A DNA stretch of 64,000 bases, taken from Pseudomonas sp. R37(2017) (GTDB lineage Bacteria > Pseudomonadota > Gammaproteobacteria > Pseudomonadales > Pseudomonadaceae). Shown here one piece after another: positions 1 through 9,073 of this stretch (within the stretch, counting starts at the first letter, position 1; every line of letters starts with the position of its first letter). Both the position numbers and the translations under genes were made by a program. The stretch spans positions 62,001 to 126,000 of the forward strand of contig NZ_NEHO01000014.1 of the NCBI RefSeq assembly GCF_002113375.1, in the 5' to 3' direction. A model generated the notes under the pieces. The model had not been told where the DNA came from. It made no database searches and saw nothing but the letters and a program-made list of their open reading frames with translations.

Positions 1-1
1 C

Positions 2-1711
2 CATAACCGGCGGATTTTCCAGAACCTGACCGTGCCGCAGATCGTGGCTCAAGTGCTCAAGGGGCATGGCATTCTGGCGGATGCCTTCACCTTCAATGTC
101 GGCACCAGTGCGGAGCGTGAATACTGCACTCAATACGATGAGAGCGATTATCAACTGATCCAGAGGTTGTGCAGCGAAGATGGGATTGCATGGCACTTTC
201 AACATGGCCCTGATGGTCACCATCTGGTGTTCACCGAAGATCAGACCTGGTTTCCCATACTGGGTGAAACACCGTACTTGCAGGGCTCCGGCATGGTGGC
301 GGAACACCCGGTCGTCAGCCAGTTCTCCGTGCGGTGCAGTACCCGGACCAGCACGACCACGCGTCGTGACCATGACTTCAAGCGACCAAACCGCTTGCTG
401 GAACATCAGTCCACCGCCGATTTCCACCCCGAGCTCGAAGACTACGGCTATCCGGGGCGGTTCAGGACAGAAGAACTCGGCAAACAGCTGGCCTGCCAGG
501 CATTGGAGCGCCACCGCAGCGACTACCGGTTGGCGGCGGGCAATAGTGACCAGCCCACCCTGCGCAGCGGCCATTTTCTCAAACTGACCGAGCATTCGCG
601 TCAACCCTACAACGATTTGTGGCTGCTGCTTCGCGTGACACATGAGGGCAAGCAGCCAGGGATGCTTGAAGAGACGGTCAACAACGACGTCAAGCCCGAG
701 GACGGGTTTACCCAGGGTTATCGCAACCGCTTCAGCGCGATACCCTGGGACGTGATCTACCGTCCTCCGCTGGTCACCCGCAACTGCGTGCTGGTCAGTC
801 AGACCGCCCGTGTCACCGGCCCGTCCGCGGAAGAAATCCACTGCGATGAGCATGGGCGGGTCAGGGTCGCCTTCCATTGGGATCGCGCCGAACAAAACGG
901 CGACAAGACCAGTTGTTGGCTGCGGGTCTCGTCGAGCTGGGCCGGAGAAGGGTTCGGCGCGGTGACCATTCCGCGCATCGGCATGGAAGTGGTGGTGACC
1001 TTTCTGGAGGGCAATCCCGACGATCCACTGATCACCGGGTGCGTTCCCAACACGGTCAATTCCGTGCCGTACCCGCTGCCGGCGAATAAAACCAGAACCG
1101 TGCTGCGCAGCCACAGTTCGCCCGCCAATGGCGGCTACAACGAACTGTCGATCGAAGACCGGGCAGGGCGGGAGCTGATCTACCTGCGCGCCCAGCGTGA
1201 CATGGAGCAGAAGGTCGAAAACGACAGTCGGCTGGAGGTGGGTAACGTACGTCGGGAACTCATCAAGGGTAATAGCGTCGCGGTGCTCGAGGCGGAAGAT
1301 CAGCGCACCGTCACCGCTGACCGCAAGGTCGAGCTAAAGGCCAATGATTACTTGCAGGTCGCCAACAGCAGCCACACCCATATCGGTCAAGCGCTGGTGG
1401 TCGAAGCGGGCCAGCAGGTGCACCTCAAGGCCGGGGCCAACCTGATTCTCGATGCAGGGGTCAGCATCACCTTGAAAGCTGCGGGGCAGCACATTGTGAT
1501 CGGGCCGGGCGGCATCTTCAGTAGCACCGAGATTCAAATCGGTGGCGCGCCCGTGACCGGCATCGAGGCCTTATGGGCGCGACCTGCCGGGGTGACGGCG
1601 CTTCTGGCGCCCTTGATGCCCGAGGCGCAGCGCAACGCCTTGATGGCCAAAAAGCCGATCTGTGCCATTTGTGAAGCGTCCGAACAGCAGGGTGGACCCG
1701 CCAATGCTTGA
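2..1711 (+). CDS. vgrG: T6SS spike protein VgrG (TssI), 5' end outside window
   Basis: VgrG forms the trimeric needle tip of the T6SS and carries effectors into target cells. The frame is open from base 2, and the codons before the first in-frame GTG (32) already read as VgrG-like sequence, so the true start lies upstream. The visible 569 or so residues show the gp27/gp44-like part, then the gp5-OB region (key words CDEHGRVRVAFHWDR and SSSWAGEGFGAVTIPRIGMEV), then the repetitive beta-helix tail (VELKANDYLQV, VHLKAGANLILDAG). A short C-terminal tail has a CAIC cysteine pair. The stop overlaps the start of the DUF4123 chaperone gene, the usual vgrG-adaptor-effector order. This VgrG is therefore the probable carrier of the effector encoded at 2573-6025. 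Confidence 0.95.
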   Translation, partial: HNRRIFQNLTVPQIVAQVLKGHGILADAFTFNVGTSAEREYCTQYDESDYQLIQRLCSEDGIAWHFQHGPDGHHLVFTEDQTWFPILGETPYLQGSGMVAEHPVVSQFSVRCSTRTSTTTRRDHDFKRPNRLLEHQSTADFHPELEDYGYPGRFRTEELGKQLACQALERHRSDYRLAAGNSDQPTLRSGHFLKLTEHSRQPYNDLWLLLRVTHEGKQPGMLEETVNNDVKPEDGFTQGYRNRFSAIPWDVIYRPPLVTRNCVLVSQTARVTGPSAEEIHCDEHGRVRVAFHWDRAEQNGDKTSCWLRVSSSWAGEGFGAVTIPRIGMEVVVTFLEGNPDDPLITGCVPNTVNSVPYPLPANKTRTVLRSHSSPANGGYNELSIEDRAGRELIYLRAQRDMEQKVENDSRLEVGNVRRELIKGNSVAVLEAEDQRTVTADRKVELKANDYLQVANSSHTHIGQALVVEAGQQVHLKAGANLILDAGVSITLKAAGQHIVIGPGGIFSSTEIQIGGAPVTGIEALWARPAGVTALLAPLMPEAQRNALMAKKPICAICEASEQQGGPANA

Positions 1712-2576
1712 GTTGCCGCCATTACCGGCTGATTTGCCCTGGGCGGTGCCCGCCTACCTGCTGCTGGACGGAGTCAGCGTACCGGACCTGCTGCCACAGC
1801 TGCGCCGCTGGGGGCGTCCGATCTATTGCCTGTATCTGAATACGCGCTGGCATGAACTGTCCGACATTTCACCTTGTCTGGTTGCGCTCGAGGGCAGCGG
1901 TGATCCGTTGCTGACCTGGTTTGGCGAACACGCAGCCCTCGAATGGGGCTACCTGCTGTTCAGCGCGGCCAATGTGCAAACGCTGCTGGAGCATTGGCGC
2001 CGCCTGCTCAGTGTCGAGCAGGCCGACGGTGTGGCCATCATGCCGCGCATTGCGGATCCAGCCGTCATGCATCAGCTGTTGCGTCTCGCAGAACAAGGCA
2101 ACAGCGCACGCTGGTTCGGACCTGTCGCGCACGTCTGTCTGCCGGATGGGGTAGAGGGCGCATGGCACCAACACAGGCGCCTCGATCAGGCCCGCGCTGA
2201 ACCCCAGAGCTACCGATTGACCGATCAGGAGCTTACAGCGTTGGGGGAGGTCGAGTTTCGCAATGTCGTCTCGGGCCTGAGTGAACACTTGCAAGAATGT
2301 TTCCCCAAGTTCATGGCCAATTTTTCAGTGTCCGAGTGTCGCCAGCATGCACAGGAACTGGCGAGTGAGGCCTACCGACAAGGCTTTTCTTCAGAATGGG
2401 AAATTACCGCTTACGCGAATGTTTTTGCTTTTCTGGCCGGGCAACCGGTCACCGAACATCCTGACATAGCTCAACTGTTGGCAGGGGAGGTCACGGGCAC
2501 CCCATTAGCGCGCGTGGAACGTGCCGCCGAGCTGGCTGAAAGCCGTGCTGTTGATTCAGAAGGAGGTCTGCTGTGA
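1704..2576 (+). CDS. DUF4123 T6SS effector chaperone (Tap-1/TEC, VasW-like)
   Basis: DUF4123 proteins are adaptor chaperones that bind one effector and load it onto the C-terminal tip of the cognate VgrG. The 290-residue product shows the family's N-terminal signature (WAVPAYLLLDG, then WGRPIYCLYLNTRW near residue 50) and the HWRRLL segment further on. ATG 1704 is preferred over an in-frame GTG at 1662 because it gives an 8-nt overlap with vgrG and starts just before the conserved block. The 3' end overlaps the effector's GTG start (GTGA), which implies translational coupling. The arrangement vgrG-chaperone-toxin-immunity matches vgrG-vasW-vasX-tsiV2 of Vibrio cholerae, as I recall that locus. 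Confidence 0.88.
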   Translation: MLELPPLPADLPWAVPAYLLLDGVSVPDLLPQLRRWGRPIYCLYLNTRWHELSDISPCLVALEGSGDPLLTWFGEHAALEWGYLLFSAANVQTLLEHWRRLLSVEQADGVAIMPRIADPAVMHQLLRLAEQGNSARWFGPVAHVCLPDGVEGAWHQHRRLDQARAEPQSYRLTDQELTALGEVEFRNVVSGLSEHLQECFPKFMANFSVSECRQHAQELASEAYRQGFSSEWEITAYANVFAFLAGQPVTEHPDIAQLLAGEVTGTPLARVERAAELAESRAVDSEGGLL

Positions 2577-5500
2577 CTGCTCGACAACGACCCAAAGTCA
2601 GCCCCAACATCATTGCCAAGACAAAAAGCGCCAAGGACGCCCGCTCGCCCCTGGGCCTGTGTCCGCTGATGAACAAGAAGGTGCAATTGCTGCCACTGCG
2701 CTACGGGCTGGTCGAGCACCTCGATCCTGCTGGCGAACTGTCAATGCCGCTCAAGCTGAACAGCCAGCCCCTGGGTATTCGCTTGTTGCGCGATGGTTAT
2801 CTGTACATCATCGACGACAAGACCGCTTATCTGCACGAATACCGTATTGAACAAGGGCAGATCACCCAGTTGCTCTGGAACAGCCAGGAGGTGTCTGGCG
2901 ACAAACGAACCGAAGCAGTGGGCGCACCGCATCTGATCTTTGACCGCCAGCACACCTTGTATGCCAGCTACTCGGAAATACAGTGGACGGCGTACAAGTG
3001 TTCACAGGTGCTCAAGGACAAGGGTGAGCGCGAACGCCTGATGCAGCGCATCGATCTGGCAAATGTTTGCCCCACCCATGGGGGGACTCACCTGCTGAGC
3101 AAGTCACAGGCACAGAAGTGGCTGGCGGAGGTGGCGGAAAGCATGCCGAAAACCGATGCCCGGGGCGCTACCGGCCAGGCGCCGGCCAACCCGCTGCCTG
3201 AAGGCGCCAACCCGGAGGAAAGCCAACCCTATCACTGGGAGAATCCCGTGCTGTTTCAGGACACGGGGCTTGAAATACTCACCAGCAAAGTGCTCGGTCT
3301 CTATCAGGATGATTATCTGTTTCTGGTGTTGCGTGATGATTTTGGCGTCATGCGCGACCTCGCCAACGCCCAACTGAAGGTGTCCGACTGGATCGAGCAC
3401 TGGAGTGCCGACGATCAGCGCCAGGTGCAGTACCTCACCGGCACTTACATCCAGTCCCTGTATGAGGTGAACGCGACTCGCCTGCAAGCCGAAAGCACAA
3501 CGGATCCGGCGGTCAAAGCGCTGATGGACGACACCACCGGGCAGCAACAGTCGAAAATTTATGAGTACCTGAAGCTTCGTCGCGACCAGCCGGATCCGGG
3601 TGTCTATGGCAACGAGGCACACTGGCGCAAGGCCGCGCAAATCAATCCGCTTGCCCAGGCAATCGTCGACATGAAAGAGGCCATGGGGCAAGCGCTTTAT
3701 CAACGGCATCAGGGCACCATCGGCAAGCTCAGTGCGCAAACCTGGGAAGCGCTGTTCGGTGAGGCGTTTGGTCAGCGTGGCATCGATCATCTGGTCGACA
3801 GGGCATCGATGGAGGCTTTTGTCAGCCAGCAACAAACATTGCTGAGCCATTGGCATAAACGGCTCTCGCACATCCGCGAGGATCGTTTGGGCATGATCAT
3901 CGGTGGCCACTTCCACCGTGCCGCCTGGTATTACGACTTCCACCTCGACAAGCAGATCCAGCACCGCCTGGAAACCGAATTCGTCTGCGTTGCAGCCCTG
4001 TGCCCGGACAGGTCATCCGCCGAAAAACTGGCCGCCTACAGGAATGCCAATCTGCTGGTGGTGGTGCCAGGCCTTGAGACCCTGGATTTGACCGCGCAAA
4101 TGGACGTGGCGAAAAAGCTCGCGGATTTGAGCAGCTTTACAATCAACGTGCTGGAAATCCAGAAAAGCTACGCCGAGATCAATCTGCTGACCAATCAGTT
4201 TCGTAGCCTGATGAACGAGCGGTTGCCTAACTACGCGTTGTTGAATACCCAGTTCAAGGGGATGCAGAGTTTGTTGGAGGGGGCCTATGTCCCAGCGAAT
4301 CAATTGGAGGCTGCCGATCAGCTGGACAAGGCATACAAAGCTTTCACACAGGCACAGCATATTGATCCAAATGATTACATCCGTAACATCGGGCCGGCAG
4401 CGCGACTGCAGGTACTGCGTGAGTTCTCCAGGCAAGGCCTGACGTTACGCGGGGCCTCCGCGACGGAAATTGCAGAATTTAACCAGGCGCGCACGCAGTC
4501 GATGAACTTGCGCAGCCAATTGAAGGAAACCTACAAGCTGCGCAATCGCGAACTGTCGTTGCAATCCACCGGTTTTGCGCTGCCGGGCAGCGAAGCAGTG
4601 TACAACCAGCACATCGAACAATTGAAAAGCGCATTGATCCCGTGGGAAGAGAGGCTCAGCGGCGCCCTGACCGTCGGGAGTGACAGTCCGGCGCGAATCG
4701 GCACGGTGATCGATGGCCTGGATCCACAACTGCGCGCTGAAATGGGCAGGACAGCGCGTGACTTCAGGGCGACAGGGACGTTTAACAAACCACTGACGGG
4801 CGTCCTGCAATCGAAGGCCGACGGGATTGCGTTTGCGCTGTTTGTGATTCAGGGGCAGAAGTTTGTTGAGGCGCTTACGAGCGTTCTGACAAAAGATAAT
4901 CGGTCTTTGAATGAAGGGTTAGCTTTCATTGAGTCATTCATTGGAATGTCGGCAGCGGGTTTCGCGACAGTACAAGGTCTTTCAATAACTATCTTACAGC
5001 CACATATCGAGCAAATGAGAAGTGCTTCAGGCAAGCTCAACACGATGAGTCGTCTGGGGTATTGGACCGGCGTTGCTGGACTTGGGGCGTTCGCTTTTGC
5101 CGGCATCGCTGCATTGTTCGACTTGGTCAAACACACCCATCAATGGGGCAAAGCCTTCGCTGAAGGCGACTACAAAAAGTTAAGTGCCACAACGATGCAG
5201 ATGACCGGCGATGGCGTAGTGCTCGGCACCAGTGTCTGGGCGACGAAGCACATCGGCGCCATTGTCAGGAATATCGTCAAGTTGCCGACCGAGCTGCGTG
5301 CCCTGGCGTGGGCCGAGGCCAGCCCGAGGCTGTTGAGCATCGGTGCCAGGGCCAACCTGATAGGTCTGATCGGCACGGCGCTGCAGTTGATGGGGCAAGG
5401 CCTGTACAACTACTTCAACCTGGACGACTTGCAAAAATGGATGATGACCAGTGCCTGGGGCAACGCAACCACGCAGCGCGCACTGCAGGAGGAGTGGAGT

Positions 5501-6025
5501 GAACTTGCGAGGGTTGTGCAGAAGCCGACCTGTGAACTGATTCGCGACGACAGGCAAACCTACCTGAGGCTGACGCTGCCCGGCGTCAGTACCCAGGAAA
5601 TGGACCGTCGTCAGTTGCAGCTTCAGGCCTGGCAGCGCGGCCGCGACAATTCCATCTACCGCCCTTACAGCGCTCAATTGCCGCCGGTGCGCTGGATGGA
5701 GTGCTCCGCTATCTGGGCCACAAGGTTCATGGTCGCCAGTGAAGGCCCTCAGGCATTGACCCTGCACTGGCCGATCGGCGATCTCCTGCAAACCACCGAT
5801 TTTGCCCTGGCCTTCACCATCGCCTATCAACTGGAGGCTGAGCGCGAACCGCTCCATCAAACCTGTTTTGTTCTGCGTGACCTGCGCATCAGTTACATAC
5901 GTGGCGTGCGTGTCATGACAAAAGGCACCTTCACGCTCGAGTCGGTTGAGGCCATGCCGGCGGGGACCGGCAAGGCTCCATTTTTTTTGTTCACAAGAGA
6001 AGATTTGGCGGCGATCGATGTTTAA
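2573..6025 (+). CDS. MIX-motif T6SS membrane effector, VasX/BTH_I2691-like
   Basis: A 1150-residue probable antibacterial pore-forming or membrane-disrupting effector. Near residue 73 it has RDGYLYII, a good match to the MIX marker core (hRxGhhYhh) of T6SS effectors. The long middle part is soluble and helical. The C-terminal third has four hydrophobic segments, about residues 750-770, 785-815, 827-850 and 925-945, followed by a soluble tail ending EDLAAIDV. This layout resembles VasX and colicin-like toxins. The GTG start has a strong AGGAGG six bases upstream and overlaps the chaperone stop. The stop overlaps the first putative immunity gene. An AT-rich patch (4881-5040, about 43% GC by hand count) covers part of the membrane region. 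Family-level function is inferred; toxicity is not shown by the sequence. Confidence 0.85.
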   Translation: MTARQRPKVSPNIIAKTKSAKDARSPLGLCPLMNKKVQLLPLRYGLVEHLDPAGELSMPLKLNSQPLGIRLLRDGYLYIIDDKTAYLHEYRIEQGQITQLLWNSQEVSGDKRTEAVGAPHLIFDRQHTLYASYSEIQWTAYKCSQVLKDKGERERLMQRIDLANVCPTHGGTHLLSKSQAQKWLAEVAESMPKTDARGATGQAPANPLPEGANPEESQPYHWENPVLFQDTGLEILTSKVLGLYQDDYLFLVLRDDFGVMRDLANAQLKVSDWIEHWSADDQRQVQYLTGTYIQSLYEVNATRLQAESTTDPAVKALMDDTTGQQQSKIYEYLKLRRDQPDPGVYGNEAHWRKAAQINPLAQAIVDMKEAMGQALYQRHQGTIGKLSAQTWEALFGEAFGQRGIDHLVDRASMEAFVSQQQTLLSHWHKRLSHIREDRLGMIIGGHFHRAAWYYDFHLDKQIQHRLETEFVCVAALCPDRSSAEKLAAYRNANLLVVVPGLETLDLTAQMDVAKKLADLSSFTINVLEIQKSYAEINLLTNQFRSLMNERLPNYALLNTQFKGMQSLLEGAYVPANQLEAADQLDKAYKAFTQAQHIDPNDYIRNIGPAARLQVLREFSRQGLTLRGASATEIAEFNQARTQSMNLRSQLKETYKLRNRELSLQSTGFALPGSEAVYNQHIEQLKSALIPWEERLSGALTVGSDSPARIGTVIDGLDPQLRAEMGRTARDFRATGTFNKPLTGVLQSKADGIAFALFVIQGQKFVEALTSVLTKDNRSLNEGLAFIESFIGMSAAGFATVQGLSITILQPHIEQMRSASGKLNTMSRLGYWTGVAGLGAFAFAGIAALFDLVKHTHQWGKAFAEGDYKKLSATTMQMTGDGVVLGTSVWATKHIGAIVRNIVKLPTELRALAWAEASPRLLSIGARANLIGLIGTALQLMGQGLYNYFNLDDLQKWMMTSAWGNATTQRALQEEWSELARVVQKPTCELIRDDRQTYLRLTLPGVSTQEMDRRQLQLQAWQRGRDNSIYRPYSAQLPPVRWMECSAIWATRFMVASEGPQALTLHWPIGDLLQTTDFALAFTIAYQLEAEREPLHQTCFVLRDLRISYIRGVRVMTKGTFTLESVEAMPAGTGKAPFFLFTREDLAAIDV

Positions 6026-7208
6026 GAAACTGTTCAAGCGTAAGGATAAAGCGCCTGCCACCGAGCCCGCCCCGGACATCCGCAGCCAACGACCCCGAGC
6101 CGGTGAGATTCGGGCCAGGGGGCTGAACGAAACGCTGTTTTTGTCACCCTTGCCGGTATACACGGGCCAGGCCCAAACATCTCGGCGTAACTTTTCGGAG
6201 ATGAATGATACCTATCTGGAGTTGGGCGGAAATAATTTGGGAATGGTTGAGCAAGGGAAAATATTGGCTGCAGGAATATGGATGGCGTTGTTTACGGCTT
6301 TTGTACCTTCGAGTCTTTTAATTCTTTGCGGTGTGATTTTTTATCCGGAAAATTTCAAAACTCCGTTAAAGGATCTCTCTACTTTCTTACAAGCTTCTAT
6401 TAGTGCGGCTGGGTTATTCATTGTTCCGCTGGGGGCCTACGTCTACGGCATGCTATCCAGCGTTTACGAATCCGCAAAAACCTACCCGATACGCTTTAAC
6501 CGCCAACGCCGCGAAGTCTGCTTCGTCGATGCCAAAACCCATCGTATCCTGATCGTGCCCTGGGAAAGTGTGGTGGCCTGGGTTTCCAACACCCAGGGTG
6601 TCACCAGCTACGGCGCGACACGCCAGTACACCTTTGGCATGGGCCTGGAGGATGAGGAGCAGGACAAGGTGCAGTTTCTGCTCATGCCGCAAGCCAGTGA
6701 CGCCCATGCCCTGGGGATGTGGGCGTCGATCCGCAACTACATGGAAGAAGGGCAACTGGTGGATACGCCCAACCCGCTGCTCGCCATCCTGGGCCTGACG
6801 CCCACTGGCGATCAACTCAAGCCGTACGAGGGGCTGCACACCTTTGAAATCGAGCGGGAAAATGCACGCCGTAGATGCCATATGAATGACCGAGGAGCCG
6901 ACCTTTCTCCCGAAGAGCGTGAGGCGTGTGGTTTCCCCAAGCGCAGCCCCTGGCCCCTGCGGTTCTGGTACATGCGCCGCGTGCTGGTGTTCTGGAAAAT
7001 GCCTTACCTGATCGCCGAGTGGGGCCATCGCAAGGGCCGCCCGACGTTGCCGCAACAAGTCCAGGACTGGTCACAGCCGCTGCCGCCCGAGCAGTGGGCA
7101 AAACCTAGCCCTGCATTGGTCAAGGCCAACCAGATCGTCCAGAACGCCATGGATAAACAGGGCGCGACCTTTGTCGAAGCCTGCAAGGCGGCGGGGCTGC
7201 ATGGATGA
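6018..7208 (+). CDS. Putative membrane immunity protein 1 (DUF6708-like)
   Basis: A 396-residue protein directly following the effector and overlapping its stop by 8 bases, so it is probably co-produced as immunity. It has a basic N-terminus, a conserved block up to about residue 78, and two hydrophobic segments (about residues 80-103 and 125-143). A soluble C-terminal domain with YPIRFNRQRREVCFVD and ILIVPWESVVAWV follows; I associate that signature with DUF6708 from memory. ATG 6018 is chosen because upstream in-frame codons only overlap the effector gene. The membrane part (about 6241-6420) is near 39% GC by hand count, against roughly 58% just downstream. A second, highly similar copy follows at 7332. 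Immunity function is inferred from position and topology. Confidence 0.75.
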   Translation: MFKKLFKRKDKAPATEPAPDIRSQRPRAGEIRARGLNETLFLSPLPVYTGQAQTSRRNFSEMNDTYLELGGNNLGMVEQGKILAAGIWMALFTAFVPSSLLILCGVIFYPENFKTPLKDLSTFLQASISAAGLFIVPLGAYVYGMLSSVYESAKTYPIRFNRQRREVCFVDAKTHRILIVPWESVVAWVSNTQGVTSYGATRQYTFGMGLEDEEQDKVQFLLMPQASDAHALGMWASIRNYMEEGQLVDTPNPLLAILGLTPTGDQLKPYEGLHTFEIERENARRRCHMNDRGADLSPEEREACGFPKRSPWPLRFWYMRRVLVFWKMPYLIAEWGHRKGRPTLPQQVQDWSQPLPPEQWAKPSPALVKANQIVQNAMDKQGATFVEACKAAGLHG

Positions 7209-7222
7209 TCGGCGACCTTCCG

Positions 7223-7339
7223 CGTGTCATGACCAAGCGCACCTTAAAGCTCGAGTCGGTTGAGGCTATGCCAGCGGGGACCGGCAAGGCTCCATTTTTT
7301 TCGTTCACAAGAGAAGATTTGGCGGCGGACGATGTTTAA
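7223..7339 (+). pseudogene. Relic of the effector 3' end between the two immunity paralogs
   Basis: Reading from 7223, the spacer encodes 38 residues and a stop that align without gaps to the last 38 residues of the effector ending at 6025, with 33 identical (shared core LESVEAMPAGTGKAPFF and the ending FTREDLAA-DV). The relic has no start or upstream toxin body. Its stop overlaps the ATG of the second immunity gene exactly as the intact effector's stop overlaps the first. This is direct evidence that an effector-tail plus immunity unit was duplicated in tandem and that the toxin portion of one copy was lost. Confidence 0.92.
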
Positions 7340-8522
7340 CAAACTGTTCAAGCGCAAGAATGAAACAGCAGCCCCTGAGCACAGACCAGACATTCGCAGC
7401 CAAACCCCCCGAGCTGGTGAGATTCGAGTCAGGGGGCTGAACGAAACGCTGTTTTTGTCACCCTTGCCGGTATACACGGGCCAGGCTCAATCCTCTCGGC
7501 GTAACTTTTCCGAGATGAATGATACGTATCTGGAGTTGGGCGGAAATAATTGGGGGATGGTTGAGCAGGGAAAGATATTTGCAGCAGGAATTTGGATGCC
7601 AATTTTTTTGGCATTCATTATGCCGAGCTTGGTAATCATGAGCGGGGCGATATTTTACCCAGAAAATTTTAGCGATCCTTGGCATAGTTTGTTTGAGTTT
7701 TTAAAAGTCAGCACTAGCATTTCGCTTCTCTTTATCTTTCCTCTCGGCGCCTACTTCTACGGCATGGTGTCCAGCGTTTACGAATCCGCAAAATCCTACC
7801 CGATACGCTTCAACCGCCAACGCCGCGAAGTCTGCTTCGTCGATGCCAAAACCCATCGTATCCTGATCGTGCCCTGGGAAAGTGTGGTGGCCTGGGTTTC
7901 CAACACCCAGGGTGTCACCAGCTACGGCGCGACACGCCAGTACACCTTTGGCATGGGCCTGGAGGATGAGGAGCAGGACAAGGTGCAGTTTCTGCTCATG
8001 CCGCAAGCCAGTGACGCCCATGCCCTGGGGATGTGGGCGTCGATCCGCAACTACATGGAAGAAGGGCAACTGGTGGATACGCCCAACCCGCTGCTGGCGA
8101 TCCTGGGCCTGACTCCCACTGGTGATCAACTCAAGCCGTATGAGGGGCTGCACACCTTTGAAATCGAGCGGGAAAATGCGCGCGGTAGATGCCATATGAA
8201 TGACCGAGGAGCCGACCTTTCTCCCGAAGAGCGTGAGGAGTATGGCTACCCCAAGCGCAGTCCCTGGCCCCTGCGGTTCTGGTACATGCGCCGCGTGCTG
8301 GTGTTCTGGAAAATGCCTTACCTGATCGCCGAGTGGGGCCATCGCAAGGGCCGCCCGACGTTGCCGCAACAAGTCCAGGACTGGTCACAGCCGCTGCCGC
8401 CCGAGCAGTGGGCAAAACCTAGCCCTGCATTGGTCAAGGCCAACCAGATCGTCCAGAACGCCATGGATAAACAGGGCGCGACCTTTGTCGAGGCCTGCAA
8501 GGCGGCGGGCCTGCATGGATGA
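7332..8522 (+). CDS. Putative membrane immunity protein 2, paralog of the preceding gene
   Basis: A 396-residue paralog of the 6018-7208 product and equal to it in length. Residues 1 to about 78 and 145 to the end are nearly identical between the two; the last 768 nt differ at only a few positions. The two membrane segments in between (about residues 79-143) differ strongly and are AT-rich in both (about 39% GC in 7561-7740 by hand count). ATG 7332 corresponds to ATG 6018 of the first copy. The gene is preceded by a relic of an effector tail and has no toxin of its own nearby, so it may be an orphan immunity gene that protects against a related toxin variant. Confidence 0.75.
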   Translation: MFNKLFKRKNETAAPEHRPDIRSQTPRAGEIRVRGLNETLFLSPLPVYTGQAQSSRRNFSEMNDTYLELGGNNWGMVEQGKIFAAGIWMPIFLAFIMPSLVIMSGAIFYPENFSDPWHSLFEFLKVSTSISLLFIFPLGAYFYGMVSSVYESAKSYPIRFNRQRREVCFVDAKTHRILIVPWESVVAWVSNTQGVTSYGATRQYTFGMGLEDEEQDKVQFLLMPQASDAHALGMWASIRNYMEEGQLVDTPNPLLAILGLTPTGDQLKPYEGLHTFEIERENARGRCHMNDRGADLSPEEREEYGYPKRSPWPLRFWYMRRVLVFWKMPYLIAEWGHRKGRPTLPQQVQDWSQPLPPEQWAKPSPALVKANQIVQNAMDKQGATFVEACKAAGLHG

Positions 8523-9073
8523 GTGCATCGCTGGTTCTGATAGGCAAAGACAATTCTTGATGGTTCCGGGCTGGCTGCTACCTGCGCAAAGCCCCTCTAT
8601 CGCCTGACGGTAGTCTCGTCAGTCCGGATTCTAGATACGCTGGCCCTGTTGAGTCGTTGCGCCTTCATGGCTCGGGTCGCGGCTCCGGGAATGTTAACTC
8701 GAGGGGTAACGCAATACTCGCGATAGGCTTTTAGGGCGTTTCCTTCGTCGCCTGTTGACTCTTCCTACATCAATCCATGTCACAAACGCCAATACTTGGC
8801 GTCCTCTTTCTGGGCCATCGGCTCAGTCCCGGTGGCTGCGTATTCAGTGCCATTTTTGGACCGCAGAAGCCAAACGAAAACTTCATGGATGGAATCAACT
8901 TGCAGGGAGTTCACCTTGGTATGAAGCCTGTCCGGCAGATCCTGATCAACGGGGCAGATCATCTCTGCGCCACTCAGGGCAGGGCGCTGGCGCGATCACT
9001 CTGCAGCGACTGTCTGCGTACGCCGCCCGGTGGTTTTTCTGCACCTGAATTCAGGTTAATGGAACAGCCATAG
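8523..9073. other. Gene-free leader upstream of the T6SS structural operon
   Basis: There are 551 bases between the second immunity gene and tssA. I see no credible gene here. The one ORF of moderate length (8777-9073, 98 codons) lacks a Shine-Dalgarno sequence and resembles nothing I know. I looked for a sigma54 promoter (GG-N10-GC with TGGC/TTGC context), because an activator of that class is encoded downstream, and found no convincing match. TGGCTGCTACCTGC near 8570 has spacing one base too short. The tssA promoter should nevertheless lie here, since this is the only long gap before a 20-kb run of closely packed genes. Confidence 0.6.

Noticed and set aside
8565..8585. TGGCTGCTACCTGC as a sigma54 -24/-12 promoter
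   Set aside because: The GG to GC spacing is one base short, and the -12 lacks TTGC.
8777..9073. 98-codon ORF ending directly before tssA
   Set aside because: It has no ribosome site, no signal or motif, and no resemblance to any family I know; its frame ends at tssA by chance.
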